5,641 nt of DNA. Origin: an uncultured Oligoflexia bacterium (GTDB taxonomy: Bacteria > Bdellovibrionota > Bacteriovoracia > Bacteriovoracales > Bacteriovoracaceae). The notes under the pieces are model-generated. The model worked only from the letters and a program-made list of their open reading frames with translations, searched no databases and had not been told where the DNA came from. The position numbers and the translations under genes were made by a program. The stretch's first letter is position 1; the number at the start of each line of letters is the position of its first letter. The stretch spans positions 1-5,641 of the forward strand of contig CATLVA010000122.1 of the NCBI GenBank assembly GCA_950060715.1, given 5' to 3'. Positions 1 to 5,641 of this stretch are shown here, one piece after another.

Positions 1-445
1 GTACGCAAAAGCGACAGAACTGGTTGAAGAGATCATTGAATATGAGCCGCAAAATGCTCATGCTTGGAACTTCTTAGGTTATTCGCTACTAGAGCGTGGG
101 GAGAAGTTAGAAGAAGCTTTCGGCTATATCAAGAAGGCGGTAGATCTTAGTCCTGAAGATGGATATATCCGTGACTCTCTAGGTTGGTACTATTATAAGA
201 CGGGTAATTTGAAAGAAGCCCTAAAAGAAATCCAAAACGCCGTTAATAAAGAGCCAAATGATGTCGCGATAAATAAGCATATGGCGATCATTTACTCATC
301 AATGAAAGAATTTAATAAAGCTAAAGAGTATATTGTTAAGGCACTAAAGATTGTTCAAACAGATCAAGAACGCCAAGAGTTAACAGAGGCCCTGCAGCAA
401 CTGGAGCAGAATCGTATTCCAGCCTCATTCATAACCAAAGATTAG
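1..445 (+). CDS. TPR-repeat protein, 3' part (5' end outside window)
   Basis: The frame is open from the first complete codon (position 2) to TAG at 443-445, giving 147 residues. The gene therefore begins upstream; the first possible internal start, TTG at 209, lies in the middle of a repeat and is not a real start. Three TPR units of about 34 residues are visible, at window residues 18-51, 52-85 and 86-119. They carry the usual small and aromatic positions: W22/G26/Y27/A39/A46/P51 in the first and L60/G61/Y64/G68/A73/A80/P85 in the second, while the third is more degenerate (Y98/A107/A114). Residues 1-17 look like the last helix of a preceding repeat. The tail after residue 120 is a Gln/Glu-rich helix and a short end. 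TPRs form protein-binding superhelices; the partner cannot be read from sequence. The N-terminus, and so any signal peptide, is not visible. The next gene starts 35 nt downstream (or 8 nt, from an alternative TTG), so the two may be co-transcribed. Confidence 0.9.
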   Translation, partial: YAKATELVEEIIEYEPQNAHAWNFLGYSLLERGEKLEEAFGYIKKAVDLSPEDGYIRDSLGWYYYKTGNLKEALKEIQNAVNKEPNDVAINKHMAIIYSSMKEFNKAKEYIVKALKIVQTDQERQELTEALQQLEQNRIPASFITKD

Positions 446-454
446 TTGTATAAT

Positions 455-481
455 TGAGGCTGTCAGGTAATGATAGCCTCA
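455..481 (+). promoter_or_regulatory. inverted repeat ending on the lipoprotein start codon
   Basis: TGAGGCT at 455-461 and AGCCTCA at 475-481 are perfect 7-bp complements around a 13-nt loop. The last base of the right arm is the A of the ATG at 481. The left arm contains GAGG and the loop contains AGGT, the only Shine-Dalgarno-like motifs nearby. In mRNA this hairpin would hide the start or bring a distant ribosome site closer. No T-run follows, so it is unlikely to be an intrinsic terminator for the TPR gene. The pairing is seen directly; the regulatory role is inference. Confidence 0.4.
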
Positions 482-1077
482 TGAAGTACTTACTATGCAT
501 CCTATTACTTTCAAGTTGCTCCTTATTTAAGACTAAAAAGCTTAGTTCCGAGTTAGATCAATCTCTGCAAAATATCTGCTTGTCCTCAAGGGGAAAGGGA
601 AGACTCCAAGTTGGTAATAGTAAATATGTCTTTAGCTATGAGTCAGTACTAGATAAAGAGCAGGCGAGATGGATGCTAGCCTTAAATTTTCCCTTAAGAC
701 CGCAAGAAAGTTTCACGCTAGATTGGTCTGAAAACGGAAAAACAAAACTCGAAACGAGTCTCGAGGATAAAATACTAAAAGAAAATAAAGGTGTGAGCCC
801 TGCGTCAGTAGAGACCTTTATTCAAGGACTCGGCGGGATGATTCAAGAGATTATAGCCATTCGTGATCAAAGGATCGCTTTAGCTAAACGTGATTTTCAA
901 TGGAAAAAAGACCGAAACGAGCTTAAAACCATTAATTCAGCTAAGAATTTGAAAGGCGAATTCAAGAAGCTTGACCCACAAGGGCATTTTGGCCTAATGC
1001 AGCTGAGCTATCTTGAAGCGAAGAAGAGTTTTTATAAATTAGATCTAGTTGTGAGAAAATGTTTTGAAAAAAACTGA
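481..1077 (+). CDS. small outer-envelope lipoprotein, possibly LolB-like
   Basis: The product is 198 residues from the ATG at 481. It opens with Lys2, a short hydrophobic stretch and a lipobox LSSC at residues 10-13, so it should be lipidated on Cys13 by the Lgt/LspA pathway. Ser14 at +2 would favour outer-membrane delivery under the E. coli rule. A TTG at 454 in the same frame adds nine residues and gives a more usual signal-peptide length, so the start is uncertain; neither start has a well-placed ribosome site. The mature part begins with a beta-rich half: GKGRLQVG at 38-45, an aromatic alternating stretch near 48-53, RWMLALNFPL at 63-72 and FTLDW at 78-82. This loosely recalls the LolA/LolB fold, where a Gly-Arg strand is followed by an amphipathic strand and a hydrophobic N/G-P-L turn. 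The length matches LolB (about 207). The second half is Lys-rich and helical or mixed. TPR genes sit near lolB in some proteobacteria, which fits weakly. The LolB reading is a low-confidence inference; the lipoprotein call is firm. C33 and C194 remain after processing. Confidence 0.8.
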   Translation: MKYLLCILLLSSCSLFKTKKLSSELDQSLQNICLSSRGKGRLQVGNSKYVFSYESVLDKEQARWMLALNFPLRPQESFTLDWSENGKTKLETSLEDKILKENKGVSPASVETFIQGLGGMIQEIIAIRDQRIALAKRDFQWKKDRNELKTINSAKNLKGEFKKLDPQGHFGLMQLSYLEAKKSFYKLDLVVRKCFEKN

Positions 1078-1121
1078 GTTAAACGCTCCAACTCTCTAAA
1101 ACCCCAGTAAATTGTCTTATT

Positions 1122-1139
1122 TAGTGTCAAATTGCACTA
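1122..1139. repeat. imperfect palindrome just upstream of the -35 element
   Basis: TAGTG-T-CAA-A-TTG-CACTA reads as two complementary 8-base arms around a central A, broken by one extra T at 1127. It ends two bases before the candidate -35 hexamer of the transporter promoter. That position would suit an activator or repressor site, but no known operator is recognised. Its loop is too tight for an RNA hairpin across the full dyad; only the outer 5 bp could pair around an 8-nt loop. Confidence 0.3.
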
Positions 1140-1140
1140 G

Positions 1141-1169
1141 TTGTCATTTCCAGAGCATTTTTATACAAA
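1141..1169 (+). promoter_or_regulatory. candidate sigma-70-type promoter of the ABC importer operon
   Basis: TTGTCA at 1141-1146 matches the -35 consensus at five of six positions. After a 17-bp spacer comes TACAAA at 1164-1169, a four-of-six -10 match. TATACA at 1162-1167 is an alternative -10 with a shorter, 15-bp spacer. Transcription would start near 1176, leaving an untranslated leader of roughly 35-40 nt before the ATG at 1213. This is the only sizeable gap before the operon, which supports a promoter here, but the hexamers are in AT-rich DNA where chance matches are common. Confidence 0.45.
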
Positions 1170-1181
1170 ATTTAAGGACTA

Positions 1182-1195
1182 TTTCTTATAAGAAA
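1182..1195. repeat. perfect 14-bp palindrome in the importer leader
   Basis: TTTCTTATAAGAAA is identical to its own reverse complement. It lies just downstream of the predicted transcription start and ends six bases before the ribosome-binding AGGA at 1201-1204. That is a typical place for a repressor operator. It contains TATAAG (1187-1192), a good -10 lookalike, but no -35 is correctly spaced for it. The symmetry is certain; a binding function is inference, and AT-rich palindromes arise by chance more easily. Confidence 0.35.
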
Positions 1196-1212
1196 AAGAA
1201 AGGAAGAATTTT

Positions 1213-3012
1213 ATGAAATTATGGACACTTGGAGTGTTGGTTGCAGTGTTGGCCGTGAGTTGTACGAAAAAACAAAACTTTGACGAAAAAGTTTTAAATG
1301 TCGTTGTTTCGGCTAAGGTTAAAGGTTTAGATCCAGTAAATGCTGGAGATACATATTCAAGTGCAGAGATCGCGAGAGTATATGAAGGCTTATTAGAATA
1401 CCACTATTTAAAAAGGCCTTATGAACTAAAACCAAACTTAGCGCAGTCAATGCCAACTGTTTCTGATGATGGTCTTACTTATACTTTTAAAATTAAGCCA
1501 GGTATCAAGTTCCATGACAATAAATGTTTTCCTAACGGAAAAGGTAGAGAGCTAGTAGCTAGTGACTTTGTTTACTCAATTAAAAGAATGGCCGATTCTA
1601 AAAATAACTCTACTGGTTGGTGGTTATTAGATGGTCGTGTAAAAGGTCTTAACGAGTGGAAAGACAAATACAAAGGTAAAGACGCTAATTACAGTGAAGA
1701 AGTTGAAGGCTTAAAAGCTCTAGACAAGTACACCTTGCAATTTACTCTTACTTCAAAATATCCTCAATTCTTATATTCGCTAGCAATGGTTTATACATTT
1801 GCTGTTCCTCATGAAGCAGTTGATATGTATGGTGAAGAGTTCCTAAATAACCCTGTTGGAACTGGGGCGTTTCAGATCACAAAGCCGTATGCTCAGCAAA
1901 ATACTATTGAATATGTAAAAAACCCTAATTACCGTGATGTTTTCTATCCAAGTGAGGGAGCAAGTGAGCAAGATATTGCAGCTGGGCTTACAAAATACGC
2001 AGGAAAGAAACTTCCATTAGTTGATAAGATTAAAGTTCAAATTCAAACAGAAGCTTCTACGAGATTTCTTTCTTTTCAAGACGGAAATGTAGATCTTTCT
2101 GAAATTCCAAAAGATAATTTTGATCAAGTTGTTACTCCTGACCAAGGACTAACTAACGAGTATAAAGCTAAGGGTATTGATCTAGAAATCACTCCAGATC
2201 TTGATATTACTTATATTGCTTTTAATCATGATGATCCTCTTTTTAAAAACAATGTAAAATTAAAGCAAGCAATGAGCTTAGCTTATAATGGTGCAGAAGC
2301 GAATACTCTTTTCTATAACGGAAGAGGGATTTTGGCTCAGACAATTGTACCTCCAGGAATTGGTGGATTTGATCCTAACTATAAAAATCCATATGCGAAA
2401 TTTGACCTAGAAAAAGCGAAGAAACTTCTAGATGAAGCTGGTTATAAAAACGGAGAAGGTCTTCCTGAAATTTCTTATGAAACCACAGCGACAACTGTTA
2501 GTCGTCAGATGTCTGAGTACTTCCAAAAAAATATGGCGGAACTTGGAATTAAGATCAAAGTAAACACAAACACATGGCCTCAGCTGACTCAAAAAGTGAA
2601 AAGCCGTCAAGCTCAAATGTTTGGGATGGCATGGTTAGGAGATTATCCTGATGCTGAAAACTTCTTACAACTACTTTATGGACCTAACTCTGCGCCAGGA
2701 CCTAATGGTGGAAATTATAATGATGCTCAATTCAATAAAGATTTTGATACTGCAAAAAATATGCAGCCAGGGCCAGAAAGAGCCGCTAAATATGCGAAAT
2801 TAGCTCAGAGAGTTGCTGAAGAAGTGCCGCTACTGCTTGGTGTTCATAGAACTTCTTTTGTATTGAAGCACTCATGGTTAAAAAACTACAAGTTTTCTAC
2901 CTTCAATCATGGACATGCTAAATATTACGATGTCGATATGAAAAAGAAAAAAGAGGTGCTAGAAAGCGGTCTATTGAAGAAAGATGTTGAAAAAAAGACG
3001 GCATCTAACTAA
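1213..3012 (+). CDS. family 5 solute-binding lipoprotein of a peptide-type ABC importer
   Basis: This is the extracytoplasmic ligand receptor of the importer encoded downstream, in the DppA/OppA family (SBP_bac_5, roughly residues 65-500). The 599-residue product starts at ATG 1213, with AGGA at 1201-1204 eight bases upstream. A hydrophobic signal leads to the lipobox AVSC at residues 14-17, so it is predicted to be lipid-anchored on Cys17 and followed by TKK. Family landmarks are the AEIARVYEGLLEY region (51-63), DGLTYTFKIKPGIKFHD (86-102), NNPVGTGAF (212-220), the LKQAMSLAYN helix (350-359), and WLGDYPDAENF (474-484) followed by NGGNYND (498-504). Asp477 aligns by motif with the aspartate that holds the ligand's free amino group in E. 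coli DppA and OppA, which favours peptides. The protein is about 60 residues longer than those two: it has a Cys-containing insertion near 103-112, a long acidic/basic segment near 146-168 and a Lys-rich C-terminal tail from 576. The exact ligand cannot be named; nickel, sugar and other uses exist in the family. Confidence 0.95.
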   Translation: MKLWTLGVLVAVLAVSCTKKQNFDEKVLNVVVSAKVKGLDPVNAGDTYSSAEIARVYEGLLEYHYLKRPYELKPNLAQSMPTVSDDGLTYTFKIKPGIKFHDNKCFPNGKGRELVASDFVYSIKRMADSKNNSTGWWLLDGRVKGLNEWKDKYKGKDANYSEEVEGLKALDKYTLQFTLTSKYPQFLYSLAMVYTFAVPHEAVDMYGEEFLNNPVGTGAFQITKPYAQQNTIEYVKNPNYRDVFYPSEGASEQDIAAGLTKYAGKKLPLVDKIKVQIQTEASTRFLSFQDGNVDLSEIPKDNFDQVVTPDQGLTNEYKAKGIDLEITPDLDITYIAFNHDDPLFKNNVKLKQAMSLAYNGAEANTLFYNGRGILAQTIVPPGIGGFDPNYKNPYAKFDLEKAKKLLDEAGYKNGEGLPEISYETTATTVSRQMSEYFQKNMAELGIKIKVNTNTWPQLTQKVKSRQAQMFGMAWLGDYPDAENFLQLLYGPNSAPGPNGGNYNDAQFNKDFDTAKNMQPGPERAAKYAKLAQRVAEEVPLLLGVHRTSFVLKHSWLKNYKFSTFNHGHAKYYDVDMKKKKEVLESGLLKKDVEKKTASN

Positions 3013-3022
3013 TTAGTTTTTT
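3007..3022 (+). terminator. possible weak attenuator between binding-protein and permease genes
   Basis: AACTAATTAGTT (3007-3018) is a perfect 12-bp palindrome spanning the stop codon at 3010-3012, and it runs into six T residues at 3017-3022. A run of seven A residues at 2990-2996 could pair with the T-tract. The shape is that of a weak intrinsic terminator or mRNA-stabilising hairpin, which in some binding-protein operons keeps receptor expression above permease expression. The stem is short and almost all A/U, with only about four pairs around a 4-nt loop, so efficient termination is doubtful. Confidence 0.25.
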
Positions 3023-3031
3023 GGAGAAAGA

Positions 3032-3976
3032 ATGAACTCAAGTGTTAATTATATAATCAGAAGATTACTTTACTTGATCCCGGTATTGCTTGGGGTGTGT
3101 GCACTAATCTTTTTGCTATTCAACGTAGTAGCAGGTGACCCAACGGCACTACTTCTTGGTAAACATGCCTCGGTTGAGCAAATGGCCGAATTAAGGGAGC
3201 AACTTGGTTTAAATAAATCACTCTTTGCTCAGTACTTAGATGTTGTGAAGTCAGCCTTCACTTTTGACTTTGGAAGAAGCTGGTCAACTAAACAACAAAT
3301 TTCAAGTATGATTATGCAAGGAGCGATCCCTTCATTAACACTTTCAATTCCTGCTTTTATCATCTCAACTTTTACTTCAATTATCTTTGCCGTAATCGTT
3401 GCATATTATAGAGGTAAAGGGATTGATCTTTTTATTCGAGTGACTTGTATCGCGATGATGAGTATCTCTTCTCTTGTATACATCTTGGTTTTCCAAAATG
3501 TTCTCGCGTTTCAATTGGGACTTTTTGAAATCTCTGGTTATGAATATGGCTTCCCTAACTTTCTCTACTACGTGTCACTTCCTATCATTATTTGGATCGT
3601 TTTAAGTTTAGGACCTGATATTAGATTCTACAGAACTATTATCTTAGATGAAATTTATCAAGACTATGTAAGAACGGCGCGTGCAAAAGGCTTAAGTGAG
3701 AAGGTTATTCTTTTTAAGCATGTTTTGAGAAACGCAATGATTCCTATTTTAACGTATACAGTAGTTCAACTACCGTTTCTTCTTTTGGGAGCTCTTTTAT
3801 TAGAGAGTTTCTTTGCTATACCAGGACTAGGGGGAATGACGATTACAGCACTGAATTCGTCGGACTTTCCTGTTTTAAAGGCCATCACCATTTTATCAGC
3901 AGTTGCGTACATTATATTCACTTTGATTCAGGATATTCTTTACACTCTTGTTGATCCACGAGTGAAATTACAATAG
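3032..3976 (+). CDS. dppB: DppB/OppB-type ABC permease subunit
   Basis: This is one of two inner-membrane channel subunits of the importer (BPD_transp_1 family). The 314-residue length is normal. ATG 3032 is supported by GGAG at 3023-3026, five bases upstream. Six membrane helices can be placed at about 9-33, 99-124, 133-155, 180-197, 243-265 and 282-305. The first is followed by the AGDP motif (34-37) and the LREQLGLNKSLFAQYL segment (54-69) typical of this subfamily. The cytoplasmic coupling (EAA) loop that contacts the ATPase is clear: YVRTARAKG at 212-220 with RNAMIPI at 233-239. The end carries the usual IPGLGG (263-268) and LVDPRVK (306-312). Motifs do not separate dipeptide, oligopeptide and nickel versions, so the symbol is a family-level label and oppB is equally possible. 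The gene lies 19 nt after the binding protein and 7 nt before its partner permease. Confidence 0.95.
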   Translation: MNSSVNYIIRRLLYLIPVLLGVCALIFLLFNVVAGDPTALLLGKHASVEQMAELREQLGLNKSLFAQYLDVVKSAFTFDFGRSWSTKQQISSMIMQGAIPSLTLSIPAFIISTFTSIIFAVIVAYYRGKGIDLFIRVTCIAMMSISSLVYILVFQNVLAFQLGLFEISGYEYGFPNFLYYVSLPIIIWIVLSLGPDIRFYRTIILDEIYQDYVRTARAKGLSEKVILFKHVLRNAMIPILTYTVVQLPFLLLGALLLESFFAIPGLGGMTITALNSSDFPVLKAITILSAVAYIIFTLIQDILYTLVDPRVKLQ

Positions 3977-3983
3977 GATAGAT

Positions 3984-4910
3984 ATGTTTGGACAAACTAC
4001 ATCAGCGGACGGAATTTTGGTAAACGAAGTAACAGCTCAAGCTCCAGTTAAGAAAAAAAGCTCACTTTGGTATGATGCTTGGAAAAGACTCAAAAGAGAT
4101 AAGATTGCAGTGGCATCGGTTATCATTGTCGGTCTTTATGCACTAATTGGATTATTATCGGCACTTGGTATCGTAGCCGCCGATTGGAACCAAGAAGTCG
4201 GTCCAAGTTATGCGGCTCCATTTGAAAATTGGGACTATATCCTCGGAACTGATATCTTCGGTAGATCAGTTATTACAAAAGTCATTCACGGTACACAGAT
4301 TGCGATGAGTGTTGGTCTCGTATCTTCTTTGATTGCAATTCCTATCGGAGTTGGTCTTGGTGCAATTGCCGGTTATTTCGGTGGGAAAGTGGATGAAGTT
4401 ATTGTTTGGTTTTACACCACAGTATCATCTATTCCAGGAATCATGCTATTAATGAGTATTGCTTTTATCTTAGGTAAAGGTATCACTACTGTTTATATTG
4501 CTCTTGGGTTAACTTCTTGGGTTGGGCTTTGTCGTCTAATTAGAGGAGAAGTCATGAAGCACAAAAATAGAGAATATGTACAAGCTGCTGACGCTATCGG
4601 TGCTGGGCACACGAGAAAACTACTTAAGCATATTCTTCCAAACGTTACTCATATTGTAATCATCAATACATCTCTTCAATTTCAAGTGGCGATTAAGTCG
4701 GAAGTTATTCTTTCTTATATTGGTCTTGGGGTTTCTGGTCAGCCTTCATGGGGGACAATGATTGATGATGCAAAACTAGAGCTTGCTAGAGGTGTTTGGT
4801 GGCAATTAGCAGGAGCAACGGTTGCGATGTTCCTAGTTGTACTTGCTTTCAATATTCTTGGGGATGCTCTTAGAGATGCACTTGATCCAAAGCTTAAAGG
4901 AAAATCATAA
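3984..4910 (+). CDS. dppC: DppC/OppC-type ABC permease subunit
   Basis: This is the second channel subunit, expected to pair with the preceding permease. The product is 308 residues, normal for the family. ATG 3984 is preceded by AGGA at 3975-3978, a ribosome site that overlaps the stop codon of the upstream gene, so translation is probably coupled. Residues 1-27 form a hydrophilic cytoplasmic lead. The OppC-specific N-terminal segment LWYDAWKRLKRDKIAV (28-43) follows and runs into the first membrane helix (about 43-66). LGTDIFGRSV (87-96) is the hallmark that opens the permease domain. Further helices lie near 105-130, 138-163, 168-186, 220-245 and 271-295. The coupling loop is YVQAADAIGA (198-207) through HILPN (216-220), with the full I-LP ending. 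PSWGTMI (254-260) and LRDALDPKLKG (296-306) are standard C-terminal features. As with the other permease, opp versus dpp cannot be resolved. Confidence 0.95.
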   Translation: MFGQTTSADGILVNEVTAQAPVKKKSSLWYDAWKRLKRDKIAVASVIIVGLYALIGLLSALGIVAADWNQEVGPSYAAPFENWDYILGTDIFGRSVITKVIHGTQIAMSVGLVSSLIAIPIGVGLGAIAGYFGGKVDEVIVWFYTTVSSIPGIMLLMSIAFILGKGITTVYIALGLTSWVGLCRLIRGEVMKHKNREYVQAADAIGAGHTRKLLKHILPNVTHIVIINTSLQFQVAIKSEVILSYIGLGVSGQPSWGTMIDDAKLELARGVWWQLAGATVAMFLVVLAFNILGDALRDALDPKLKGKS

Positions 4911-5641
4911 TGAGTGATTTATTACAAATCAAAAACCTAAACGTAGACTTCAACACTCCAGAGGGAATTGTAAGAGCAGTTAATAATGTTTCTTTTGATG
5001 TTCCTCTTGGAAAGACCGTAGGTCTTGTTGGCGAGTCTGGATCAGGTAAGTCTGTAACTTCTCTTGCGGTGATGCAATTGATCCCAAATCCTCCAGGAAT
5101 TATCTCCAGTGGTGAAATTATTTTTCAAGGGCAAGATCTTTTAAAACTACAAGAAGATGAGATGAGAAAAATTCGTGGTAACGATATCGCGATGATTTTC
5201 CAAGAGCCAATGACTTCTTTGAACCCTGTTTTCAAAGTAGGGGATCAGATATCTGAATCTCTTATGCTTCATAAAGGTATGAGCCCTAAAGAGGCCTGGG
5301 AAAAATCAGTTGAACTATTAGATCAAGTTGGGATTCCTAATCCAAAAGCTTCTGCTCAAAAATATCCTCATGAGATGTCTGGAGGTCAAAAGCAAAGAGT
5401 TATGATCGCCATGGCCATTGCCTGTGAACCGAAACTACTTATCTGTGATGAGCCTACGACAGCTCTTGATGTGACAATTCAAAGACAAGTTATTGACCTG
5501 ATGTTTGAACTTCAGGATAAATACAAAATGGGAATGTTATTTATCACTCACGATCTCGGAGTTATTGCTGATATCGCGGATGATGTGGTTGTTATGTATC
5601 GCTCAAATATTGTTGAGCAAAACACCGCTAAGAATATTTTT
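4910..5641 (+). CDS. dppD: DppD/OppD-type ABC ATPase, 5' part (3' end outside window)
   Basis: This is the cytoplasmic nucleotide-binding subunit that powers import. Its ATG at 4910 shares one base with the stop codon of the upstream permease (TAATG), and AGGA at 4898-4901 is eight bases away, indicating coupled translation. The 244 visible codons contain the complete catalytic core: Walker A GESGSGKS (41-48), Q-loop Gln98 in FQEPMTSLNP, signature MSGGQKQR (156-163), Walker B LLICDEPTTALD (176-187) with the catalytic Glu in DEP, and the switch His214 in FITHD. All key residues are present, so it should be active. Family members run about 320-335 residues. The missing part should hold the end of the core and the C-terminal oligopeptide/dipeptide transporter domain with its cysteines. 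Where relatives usually read VMYAG-IVE, this protein has VMYRSNIVE (228-236). A second ATPase (DppF/OppF type) would be expected next. Confidence 0.95.
   Translation, partial: MSDLLQIKNLNVDFNTPEGIVRAVNNVSFDVPLGKTVGLVGESGSGKSVTSLAVMQLIPNPPGIISSGEIIFQGQDLLKLQEDEMRKIRGNDIAMIFQEPMTSLNPVFKVGDQISESLMLHKGMSPKEAWEKSVELLDQVGIPNPKASAQKYPHEMSGGQKQRVMIAMAIACEPKLLICDEPTTALDVTIQRQVIDLMFELQDKYKMGMLFITHDLGVIADIADDVVVMYRSNIVEQNTAKNIF

Noticed and set aside
209..445. A 78-residue gene starting with TTG at 209
   Set aside because: The same frame is open upstream to the window edge and encodes continuous TPR repeats, so this is only the tail of a larger gene.
1076..1094. GAGTT/AACTC 5-bp inverted repeat with a 9-nt loop after the lipoprotein stop, considered as a terminator
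   Set aside because: The stem is short and no T-run follows (the next bases are TCTAAAACCCC), so there is no intrinsic-terminator signature.
1112..1216. Short + strand frame from TTG 1112 to TGA 1214-1216 encoding a CTSCH motif (a c-type heme-like CxxCH), overlapping the binding-protein start
   Set aside because: It has no ATG, no ribosome site at a plausible start and no signal peptide, and it passes through the promoter region; the CxxCH is most likely coincidence.
2428..2616. Minus-strand open frame of 62 residues
   Set aside because: It lies wholly inside the strongly supported binding-protein gene, has no recognisable motif, and looks like a shadow frame.
1213..5641. The importer operon as a novel system
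   Set aside because: Gene order, lengths and motifs match the standard peptide/nickel ABC importer layout; no unexpected gene is inserted.

Overview
The window is AT-rich and densely coding, with every gene on the + strand. It reads as a chromosomal stretch of a diderm (Gram-negative-type) bacterium. Two predicted lipoproteins, one with a weak resemblance to the outer-membrane lipoprotein receptor LolB, support a diderm host. The AT-rich composition and the lipoprotein form of the solute-binding protein would fit a deltaproteobacterium or a Bdellovibrionota/Bacteriovorax-like lineage. That placement is inference: no rRNA or marker gene is present to settle it.

Layout. (1) Positions 1-445 hold the 3' end of a tetratricopeptide-repeat (TPR) protein whose start lies upstream of the window. 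(2) Positions 481-1077 encode a small lipoprotein of about 198 residues, close behind the TPR gene; a 7-bp inverted repeat ends on its start codon. (3) Positions 1078-1212 form the only real intergenic space, with a plausible sigma-70-type promoter and two dyad-symmetric sequences, one on each side of it. (4) Positions 1213-5641 hold a peptide/nickel-class ABC importer operon in canonical order: family 5 solute-binding lipoprotein, DppB/OppB-type permease, DppC/OppC-type permease and DppD/OppD-type ATPase. The ATPase runs off the right edge. Gaps inside the operon are 19 nt, 7 nt and a 1-nt TAATG overlap, so co-transcription and translational coupling are likely.

How the genes work together. 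The lipid-anchored binding protein captures a ligand, probably a short peptide, outside the inner membrane. The two permeases form the channel, and the ATPase, together with a partner probably encoded just beyond the window (a DppF/OppF equivalent is usual), powers import. The TPR/lipoprotein pair appears to be a separate unit upstream, and nothing in the sequence links it functionally to the transporter.

I see no transposase, tRNA, rRNA, CRISPR array, phage gene or toxin-antitoxin pair, and no clear evidence of an undescribed system. The observations worth a second look are regulatory (a hairpin over a start codon, palindromes flanking the promoter, a palindrome plus T-tract between the binding-protein and permease genes) and protein-level (lipoprotein sorting residues, a cysteine pair, a divergent segment in the ATPase).
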